9,724 nucleotides of DNA from JAPLNB01 sp964451955. GTDB lineage: Bacteria; Planctomycetota; Phycisphaerae; Tepidisphaerales; Tepidisphaeraceae. Position numbers and translations under genes: made by a program. The notes beneath the pieces are model-generated. The model had not been told where the DNA came from. It ran no database searches and worked only from the letters and a program-made list of their open reading frames with translations. The stretch covers positions 1 through 9,724 of the forward strand of contig CAYVKG010000136.1 of assembly GCA_964451955.1 (NCBI GenBank), read 5' to 3'. Position 1 is the first letter of the stretch, and every line of letters begins with the position of its first letter. Positions 1-7,900 of the stretch are shown here, in pieces.

Positions 1-8
1 ACTATCTG

Positions 9-1712
9 CTAAAAGTAGCCCTCTCTTGAGCTTCCATCAAACGCAATCGCCCTGAGGTATGGGCAGGGGCGGGTGAGGAGGAGGAAGGCCGCGCCCACGA
101 GAGCGGTGAAGACGGAGGGTTCGGGGGCATAGGTGGGGAGGGGATTGGGAGAGGAGGCGAGTGAGGCGGATTGGGCAATGAAAGCGGAGTCGATGAGGAA
201 GTAGTCGTCGGCATTGATGAGGCCGTCGTAGTTGAAGTCGCCGTTGTACCATCCGGCGGGTTGGGTGATGAAGGCGGAGTCGATGAGGAAGTAGTCGTCG
301 GCGTTGACGATTCCGTCGAGGTTGGCATCGCCGAACCAGGTGTACTTGACGAGAATGGAGTTGGCATCGACGGGGAGGCCGCCGAAGGAGGTGAAGATGG
401 GGTTTTGGTCGGGGTAGATGTTGGGGATGACGGCGAGGGTGGTGCAGGGGTTGTTGGCGGCGGCGCTGCTCGTGATGCCGAAGCCGGTCCACGGGGTTGG
501 TCCTGAATCGCGGGCAGCGAGGACGAGGGAGGTGATGTGCTGCAGGGTGTCGTGTCGGGTGGAGTTGGTGGCTTGGACGATGAGGTCGTTGTTGGCGAGG
601 TCGAATTTCGCGGAGGGGGCGAGAGTGAGGGAGGCGACAGTGCTGAGTGCGGCGGAGGAGCCATTAGGGGTGATGGCGACGCTGGAGTTGGGGGCGATGG
701 TGAGGGTATTGGTGCGGAGGTGGTAGGCGGTGAGGGAGCCGGGCGCATCGGCGTTGCCCACGGTTGTGTCGGCGGCGACATCGACGGTGCCCATGTTGGC
801 GATAGAGGTGACGGAGTAGTTTTGCTGATTGATCGGGCAGCCGGGGATGAGGGAGTGGATGATGGAGGCGCGGGAGGAGATGCGCGAGGCGTAGGAGGCG
901 CCGGATCCAGAGGCGGGGAGGAAGGGCGCGGCGGGGTTGCCCGGGTCGCCGTAGAAGAGGCCGTTCTGGTCGTAGAGTGCGGCGTAGAAGGGGTTGGTGC
1001 CGGAGGCGGAGAGGCTGTAGTAGCCATCGGCGCCGTAGTTGATGCCGGCGAGTTTCCAGAGGCCGTCGCTCTGGATGAAGACGGCGCCGCCGGAGTCATC
1101 GCGGGAGAGGATGGCCTCGTTGGGTCGATTGCCGGAGTTGAAATTGAATTGGAGCAAGTCCCCGGCGGTGGAGGAGGTCTGGATGGAGGTGACGTCGTTT
1201 TCGCCCCAGGCCTGGGCGTAGTCTTGTGTGCCCCAGAGCCAGCCCTTGGTTTTGTTTCCGACGACGACGGGGTCGCCGCGTTGGGTTCCACGGCCGATGG
1301 TGACGAGGTGTTTTCCGGTTTCGTTGGAGTCGGTGTAGAGTGTGGCGTAGGCGGGGAACGTGCCGGTGATTTTCCAGATGGAGAGATCGCTGTTGGGGAG
1401 GTCGAGTTTGCCGGCATTTGCGAAGGAGGGGTCGATGGAGTAGGTGGTGCCGCGGAAGAGGAATGGTTTGGAGGCGTTGCCACCGATGTGTCGTGCGGTG
1501 ATGAAGTAATTAGGTGCGATGGGGGTTCCGAGGTTGCCGAGGAACTGTCCCTGGAGTTGCCAGGGGGCGTAGGCGATGGAGTCTGGGGCGGGTGGGGTGG
1601 TGTTGCGGCCGGGGTCGGAGAAGGTAATGACGGCGGAAGCGAGCGGGGGGTCGACGACGAGCCATGCGCAGGCGGCACAGGAAGCCACAAGCCAGCGAGC
1701 AACGAGAGCCAT
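9..1712 (-). CDS. Secreted trypsin-like (S1 family) serine protease with tandem dockerin-like repeat and PEP-CTERM-like anchor
   Basis: A complete 567-residue protein. Residues 1-27 form a Sec-type signal peptide with a plausible cleavage site after ASA (25-27). Residues about 45-290 look like a chymotrypsin-fold protease: His75 in ITARHIGG, Asp109 in NSDLSIW and Ser207 in RDDSGGAVF form the expected triad in the expected order. The serine motif is DDSGG rather than the usual GDSGG. Residues about 300-455 are a beta-rich, Ser/Thr/Ala-rich segment containing KFDLANNDLIVQ, WTGFGITSS and SILVKYTWFGDANLDG, a combination I associate with secreted planctomycete proteins. Residues 459-514 carry two dockerin-like calcium loops, followed by a Pro-rich spacer and a PEP-CTERM-like segment at 530-550. 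The ATG at 1712 is preceded by GGAGG with a 4-base gap, and the coding strand stays rich in C-ending codons to the TAG at 9-11. The likely role is extracellular or envelope-attached proteolysis; the substrate is unknown. It is divergent from the giant RTX gene, and nothing shows that the two act together. Confidence 0.9.
   Translation of the reverse strand: MALVARWLVASCAACAWLVVDPPLASAVITFSDPGRNTTPPAPDSIAYAPWQLQGQFLGNLGTPIAPNYFITARHIGGNASKPFLFRGTTYSIDPSFANAGKLDLPNSDLSIWKITGTFPAYATLYTDSNETGKHLVTIGRGTQRGDPVVVGNKTKGWLWGTQDYAQAWGENDVTSIQTSSTAGDLLQFNFNSGNRPNEAILSRDDSGGAVFIQSDGLWKLAGINYGADGYYSLSASGTNPFYAALYDQNGLFYGDPGNPAAPFLPASGSGASYASRISSRASIIHSLIPGCPINQQNYSVTSIANMGTVDVAADTTVGNADAPGSLTAYHLRTNTLTIAPNSSVAITPNGSSAALSTVASLTLAPSAKFDLANNDLIVQATNSTRHDTLQHITSLVLAARDSGPTPWTGFGITSSAAANNPCTTLAVIPNIYPDQNPIFTSFGGLPVDANSILVKYTWFGDANLDGIVNADDYFLIDSAFITQPAGWYNGDFNYDGLINADDYFLIDSAFIAQSASLASSPNPLPTYAPEPSVFTALVGAAFLLLTRPCPYLRAIAFDGSSREGYF
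63..125 (-). other. PEP-CTERM-like C-terminal sorting segment
   Basis: Pro530-Glu531-Pro532 is followed by a hydrophobic helix (SVFTALVGAAFLLL, 533-546) and Arg548, the order expected for an exosortase-processed PEP-CTERM tail. It differs from the usual form because it lacks the terminal arginine cluster, and about 17 more residues (PYLRAIAFDGSSREGYF) follow. An exosortase would have to be encoded elsewhere in the genome. Confidence 0.7.
171..338 (-). repeat. Tandem dockerin-like calcium-binding repeat, 30-residue period
   Basis: Residues about 459-514 contain two copies of a dockerin type I-like unit. Copy 1 has GDANLDGIVNADDYFLID and copy 2 has GDFNYDGLINADDYFLID. Each has the D-x-N-x-D-G-x-x-N-x-x-D calcium-loop pattern followed by a short helix (YFLIDSAFI). 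The DNA repeats with an exact 90-base offset, and 29 bases (GCGGAGT...TCGGC on the plus strand) starting at 183 and 273 are identical, which suggests a fairly recent duplication or gene conversion. In cellulosome systems a dockerin binds a cohesin; in planctomycetes the partner is generally not known, and no cohesin is visible here. Confidence 0.85.
1632..1712 (-). other. Signal peptide of the protease
   Basis: Residues 1-27 have a short basic start (Arg6), a hydrophobic core (LVASCAACAWLVV) and an ASA site before Val28. This is a standard type I signal peptidase pattern. Cys12 and Cys15 lie within the hydrophobic core and are not followed by a lipobox-like context, so a lipoprotein is unlikely. 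Confidence 0.8.
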
Positions 1713-1716
1713 CGAA

Positions 1717-1721
1717 CCTCC
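1717..1721 (-). promoter_or_regulatory. Shine-Dalgarno GGAGG for the protease
   Basis: On the minus strand GGAGG is followed by TTCG and then the ATG at 1712. The 4-base gap is short but workable, and it fixes the start that gives the clean signal peptide. Confidence 0.75.
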
Positions 1722-1756
1722 AGCGGGGGAGAACGGCTGAGCGGCGGAAACACTCT

Positions 1757-1762
1757 ATTATA
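1757..1762 (-). promoter_or_regulatory. Consensus -10 box (TATAAT) for the protease
   Basis: The minus strand reads GGGGTATAATAGAG, a perfect sigma70-type -10 hexamer in otherwise GC-rich DNA. Transcription would begin near 1750, giving a leader of about 38 bases. No good -35 hexamer sits 16-18 bases upstream (the minus strand shows GAACCC around 1780-1785), so the promoter may be weak or activator-dependent. Confidence 0.55.
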
Positions 1763-1858
1763 CCCCAGGAGAAGATCGTGGGTTCCGCGGGAGTGGGAGC
1801 CTGGGTAAGATGAACCTCGTATGCCGGCCGGGCGATGCAGGAGAGAGGCAGATTTCTG

Positions 1859-1890
1859 TTGACTGCATTCGGTGAAAACACCACGATAAT
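1859..1890 (+). promoter_or_regulatory. Weak candidate promoter for the giant RTX gene
   Basis: TTGACT (1859-1864) matches five of six -35 bases, and GATAAT (1885-1890) matches five of six -10 bases. The spacer is 20 bases, longer than the preferred 17, so this is only a candidate. It lies in the most AT-rich part of the intergenic region and would give a leader of roughly 80 bases. The remainder of 1713-1979 shows no gene, tRNA or strong hairpin that I can see. Confidence 0.3.
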
Positions 1891-1970
1891 ATTCTGCGTC
1901 AGGTTGGGAGAGTTCCTTGCCTGGCAGGTGTGAGGTTTGGGGGCATCTCAGTGGGTTTACGAGAGGGCAT

Positions 1971-1975
1971 GGTGA
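1971..1975 (+). promoter_or_regulatory. Probable ribosome binding site for the giant RTX gene
   Basis: GGTGA, complementary to the 16S 3' end, lies 4 bases before the GTG at 1980. A second purine-rich run, GAGAGGG (1961-1967), lies 12 bases before it. Together they favour GTG 1980 over the later in-frame GTG at 2031. Confidence 0.45.
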
Positions 1976-1979
1976 AATC

Positions 1980-4900
1980 GTGTCAAGTCGCAGCAATCGC
2001 GTATCGCGTCAGGGGGTATCTTGTTGGAACGTGCTACTGCGCTATCCGGCATCGCAGGTGGTCGAGTCGCTGGAGCAACGCGTTCTGCTCACGTCGAACG
2101 ACGCGGCGCTGCTGAGTGCGATGGTATCAGCGATGGGGACGGGGAGCACGGGGTTGTCGGCGAGCCTGGACCGGCTGAAGGACAGCGGGCATCTGGGGAG
2201 GTCGTTGCCGTTGATTGGGAGTGCGCTGAATACGCAGTACAGTCCGAAGTTGCAGCTGGATTCGCTGCTGTCGGGTCGGCTGTCGGGGACGTATGCGACG
2301 TTCGCGGCGTTGCGGACGGCATTGGAAGGGGCGGCGGGTCTGGGGGACGGGATCGCGGTGACGGCGTTTGACGATACGCAGGCGGACTACCTGGAGATGA
2401 CGGTACGGATGCAGAAGACGGCGAGCCTTGTCGCGCCGCTGAACACGCTGGGGAACGCGGCGAACCTGTTCACCGCGGCGGGGGATCTGGGGACGGCGAA
2501 CGTATCGGTAAGTCTGGATTTCGAGATGCACGTCGGGGCGTATTTGTCGGGATCGAACGGGATATTTTATATCAGTCCGGCGAATGACAGTCTGAAGGTG
2601 AATGCGACGATCAGCGCGGCGGACCTTTCGGCGGCAGCGCGGCTTGGGTTTGTGGACATCAACATCACGAACGGCGCGGCGAGTTTGTCAGCGGATTTCA
2701 CGTGCGACCTGCAGGATCCCGCGCCGGCAGACGGGCGGGTGACGCTGGCGGAGTTTGCGAGCGCGCCGATATCGACGACGGTGTCGGCGAAGGCGGGGGT
2801 GAACACGCGTCTGGGTTTTGACGTGACGAGTTCGCTGCTTCCGTCGCCGCAACATATTCAGCTGGACTGGTCGAACATCGGGACGCCTGGGGGGAATACG
2901 GCGATTCTTCCCGGGGCGTATGGGCAGTTGAACGTGCTGGCGGGGTCGGTGTTCACGGGGGGGTTGACGAACTTCGCGACGTGGGCGGGGAACATGAACG
3001 GCCTGACGATGCTGGGGCGTCCGTTGCCGGTGGTATCGGACGCATTGAAGGAGACGGTGAATCTGCCGAGCCTGTTGAAGACGCGGCTCGTGGATCAGGC
3101 GGGGAGTTTCAATTCGATCGAGACATTGCGGGTGGCGTTGGAGAATGTGGCCGACATCAGCAATGTGTTTCCGACGTTGGTAGGCAATGAGCTGCGGTAT
3201 GCACTGCAGTTGAATACGAGTGTGGCGAAGGCGATTCCATTCAAGCTGGGGCTGTCGTCGTTGCCGATCAGCGTGACGTCGCCGAACCTGACTTTTGGCG
3301 CGACGATTTCGGGATCGCTGATGGTGGGGGTTGATTTGTCGACGGGGGCGTTTTTCGTGCGGGACACGAACGCGGGGGCGCCGGACTTGAGCATCGTGGC
3401 GGCGTTGAGCGCGACGAATTTCGCGGCGTCGGCTGGAGCGGGTTTTCTGGGGGTGGAGTTGACGAAGGGCAACGCGCAGGTGAGCGTGTCGGCTGGGATC
3501 AATTTGAACGGCGCGACGCTGACGGCGAGCGATTTTGCGGCGGGGCCGGCGGCGATCGGATCGCAGGTGGCGTTTACCCTGGGGGGATCGGCGAGCGTGA
3601 GTGTGGACATAGCGTCCCCGGCGGTGGGGCTGGCGGCGAAGACGTTCACGGCGTCGTGGCCGGAATTGTCGAACACGCTGAACGTGACGAGCAACCTGGC
3701 GGAGTTTGGGGACATCACGGGTTGGCAGGGTGTGACGGCGAGCGCGTTCAGCAACGGGGTGAACCAGTTGCGGGATTATCTCGCGGGGATGGCGAATAGT
3801 GATCTGTCGGGGGACAACGTGTTGAAAGCGAAGTTGCCGCTGTTGAACCAGTCGATGGCGGAGCTGATTGATTTCGACGGGTTCCTGCGGAGCGCGTTGA
3901 CGAACGCGATCAGCGCGGACGGGACGGGGACTCTGCCGTTTTCGAATTCGACGGAACTGTTGGCGAAGCTGTTGAGCCTGCCGGGCGTTGGTGCGGGGAA
4001 CGCGGCGTTGACCACCGACGCAGCGCACAGTTTCATCGGTTACACGCTGAGGCTGAACAAGGTGCTGACGAAGACGGTGCCGATCAATCTGGGGATTGGG
4101 AGCCAGATCAATCTGAACGCGACGGGGAACATAACGGCGACGCTGGATACGACGACGAATGTGACGTTTGGGGTGGACAAGGCGAGCGGGCGGTTTTTCA
4201 TAGCGACGCAGGCGGAGCCGCAATTCACGGCGACGGGGAGTGTATCGACGAATCTGACGGCGGCGACGAAGCTGGGGTTTCTGGGCGTTCAGTTGACGAA
4301 TGGCACGGCGGCGATGATCGCGAATGTGTCGGTGAAGCTGAAGGACCCGGAGACGGATGTACCGGCGACGCCCAACAAGATCACGTCGGACGAGCTAGGG
4401 TTGGGGAATTTCGGGTTGCTGCTGGATTCGCTGACGGTGGGGGGTAGCGCATCGGTGTCGTTGCCGTTGAGCGTTTATTTGGTGGGGCTGAACAAGAGCG
4501 GGACGCTGACGGCGTCGTGGTCGGACATCACGCATCCGGAAGCATTCGCGCTGGACACATCGCAGATCACGGAGATGTTCAACTTCAACGCGATTACGGT
4601 GGAGAGCGTGTTGAGTGGTTTGAGGCAATTGCCGGGGTTGCTGGCGCAGTTTGTGTCCGGGGCGGCGTGGGCGAAGGACATCCCGATCATCGGGTCGAAC
4701 ATGGCGGGGCTCATCAAGGTGGCGCAGCAGTTCCAGAGTTATCTGGACAGCATGGGGCAGTTCACGACGGCGCAGACGCTTCAGACGGCGTTGCAGGGCG
4801 TGTTGCGGTTTCACAATTCGCCGGTGAGCGTGGAGGTGAAGGTCAACAGCGGGGACATCACGTTTGCGTTCAAGTTTTCGCAGGAGCTGGTGAACAAGTC

Positions 4901-7900
4901 AGTGGCGATCAACATAGACAAGACGATTCCCGGGACGGGGCTGGGGTTGCGCGTATCTGGAAACGCGAATGTGAACGGATCTGTGGAGGTGGCGTTGACA
5001 TTTGGGGTGTCGTACGCGAATGGGTTCTACATCATTCCCGGGGCGGCATCGAGCGCGGCGTTGAATTTCGGGGCGTCGGCGACGAACGTGGCGGCGAGCG
5101 TATCGCTGGGGCTGCTGACGCTCGGGATCAAGAACTCGAATGCGTCGCTGACGAGCGCGTTGAACGCGGCCAATCCGGCGAAGATCTCGTTCAATCTGAA
5201 GGATCCGACGCCCGGGGACAACATTACGCTGACGGACCTGGCGACGAATCTGCCGGGGGTCCTGGACACGGTGAGTTTTGACGGGAAGATCGCAGGGGCG
5301 ATTCACTTCAACGTGACGGGGCTGTCGAGTCCCGGGGCAGATCCCCGGATTGAGTTCGTGGTGCCGGACATCGGGAGTCCGACGTTGAATGTGGAGGCGA
5401 AGGACCTGGGGGATCTGAACGTGTTCTCGTTGTTCAGCGCGAACACGGCGTTTTCGGGGATTCAGGCGATACTGGGGATGATCGGGCAGTGGGCGAACGT
5501 GGATCTTCTCAAGACGAAGATCCCGCTGCTGGACTTCAGCATTTCGGATTTGTTCCGGTACGCGGAGCAGTTGCAGAAGTTTTTCGGGGCGATCACGGGG
5601 GCGGGGAGCACAAGCCCGGCGGCGTTTGACGCGTTGGTGCAGAACGCGAAGAACGCGGCGGGTCTGGATGCGAACTTGTCGATCAACGTCCAGACGGTGG
5701 GTGGGGATCACGATCCGGCGACGGGGAAGTTCCATTACCTTGTGACGTTTGCGTATGACCGGACGGTGCCGAATCCACTGGGGCTCAAGTTCAAGAACGA
5801 TCTGTTTACGCTGGACGTGGGATTTTCGCCGCAGATTCTGTTCAGCTCGACGATTGAGTTCGGGCTGAATCCGACGGACGGTTTCTACGTGGTGAACCAG
5901 GGGCCGGGGAATCCGGAGGTGCATGTTGAGGCCAGGCTGGATGCGCACGACAAGAATATCACGGCGTTGGGGACATTCGGGCCGTTCGAGATTGGGGTGA
6001 AGGACGGTACGGCGAACGGGAGCATCTATTTTGATATTGACTTGAGGGATCCGGCGAACACGGCGGGGGGAAAGATCACATCAACGTATCTGGCGAACAA
6101 CTTCTCGAGCGCGGTGAAGGTGGGAATCGGGGGCAGCGCAATGATTGAGTTGCCGATCGGCGCTCGGTTTGGAAGTGATGGGCCGGCGTTGTTGACGGAA
6201 TTCAAGGCGCACTGGGACTCATCGCAGCCTGGGGAGTTCTATTTCGGGACGGGGATGTCTCTGGACGCGGCGGACGGTTTTTCGCCGATCAAGTTTGAGC
6301 TTGGTGAGTTTGTGGACAGCCTTGTGGGTCCGTTTCTGAGGCAGGTGAAGCAGTACAACCCGTTGCCATCGGAACTGATCAAGATCCTGACGACGCCGCT
6401 GCCGGTGATTGACAAGACGCCTATAGACGTCTTGTCGGGGTTGGTGAATGCGCCGGGGATCAAGCTGTTGTTTGACATTCTGAACCTGGTGGACCAGATC
6501 CCGACGGGTGGTCAGGCGGTGGACATCAGCGCGTTCATTCCGGGCGACCCGAAACCGGAGACACCGAGCAACAACCCGACGGCGAGCGGAGGGAATACGA
6601 GCGGGAACTCGCTGATTACGAGTTTTCTGGGGACGTTGAAGAACACGTACCACATCACGTTGCCGATCGTGGACAGCAATGAGGACGGGCAGTTTGACGC
6701 CGGGAGCCTAATCAACGTGTTCCTGGGGAAGGATGTGACGCTGATTCACTGGGACCCGCCGGCATTTGAGATCGGGAAGGATTTTGCGATCCGGTTTCCG
6801 ATTTTGACGTTTGGAATTCCATTTCTTGCGGAGGCGACGGTTTACGGGGAGGTGGGTGGCGGGTTCGCGTTTTTCGCGAATGCGGACATTGGATTCAGCA
6901 CGCGGTTTCTGAAGACGGGACTGAACGGGAAGAAGTCGGTGCTGAACGGTGTTTTCTTCGGGGACAACATTGTTGGCGGGACGGACAATTTCGAGACGGG
7001 ATTCCGGGCGAACGTGTATGTGCAGGTTGGCGGGTCTGTGTCGATTCTGGGGGTGGATGTTGTTGACCTGTATGGAAAGGGCGGGGTGGAGGGGACGATC
7101 GGGTTGGACCTGGCGGACGTGGCGTACAATGCGGATGGGACGCCGAAGTCGCGGGTGGGGCGTCAGGAGACGGGCGGGGACAACAAGGTGTTCATCGATG
7201 AGATTGAGTGGGTGATGAACAACTACTTTGGTTTTGCTTGCGCGTTGTCGCCTGGTGGGCAGTTGGACGCGTTTCTGGGTGTCGGTGCGGAGGCGTTGTG
7301 GGGTTTGATTGACGAGTATGAGGAGGTGCGTTTCGAGATTGCGCACTGGGACATCAACTGCAAGAATCCTCCGCAAAGCAATGTGGCAGAGAAGGCTGGA
7401 CCGCAGCTGGCGATGAGCCCCGATGCGGGGACTACGGGGAAGAAGATATTGGCGTCGGTGGTGTTGGATGAGAACCGGAACGCGAAGTTGCTGCGGATCA
7501 CGAAGTCGCTGGAGACGGGTTCGGAGCACGAGGATTTCTCGCTGGTGGATGCTGGGGATCCGAATTACGTTGGAGCGGGATCGGGGATTGACACGCTGGT
7601 GATTGAGGGGACGGCGGGGAACGACACGATCCAGATTGACCCGGCGGTGACGGATTTGACGGGGATCCGTTACATCATTGTCCACGGCGGGGATGGCAAT
7701 GACATGGTTGACTTTGGGAACATCGACCCGGCGGAGTCGCACCTGATTGGAACGACGATTGATGGCGGGAGCGGTGACGACACGATCATTGGGACGTACG
7801 CGCCGGACGTGATAACGGGCGGAGAAGGCAATGATCAGATTTCGGCGGGGGCTGGGGATGACAGCATTGATGGCGGGGGAGGGAACGACACGCTGTCGGG

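Noticed and set aside
537..1808. Open plus-strand frame of 423 codons antisense to the protease
   Set aside because: A Gly/Val/Glu-rich shadow produced by the GC-rich codon pattern; no motif and no credible start signal.
2..1996. Open minus-strand frame of 664 codons overlapping the protease
   Set aside because: It is a low-complexity Ser/Pro/Thr translation of the C-rich strand in a different frame, with no domain pattern. The 567-codon frame has a signal peptide, triad, dockerin loops and PEP-CTERM-like tail.
1930..2115. Small plus-strand frame of 61 codons at the intergenic/giant gene junction
   Set aside because: It overlaps the N-terminal coding region of the giant gene in another frame and shows no recognisable domain; its Arg-rich sequence fits a shadow.
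2688..4223. Long Arg/His/Gln-rich minus-strand frame of 511 codons
   Set aside because: Its extreme Arg content is the reverse-complement reading of GCG/ACG/TTG codons in the giant gene, which has coherent repeat motifs across the same stretch.
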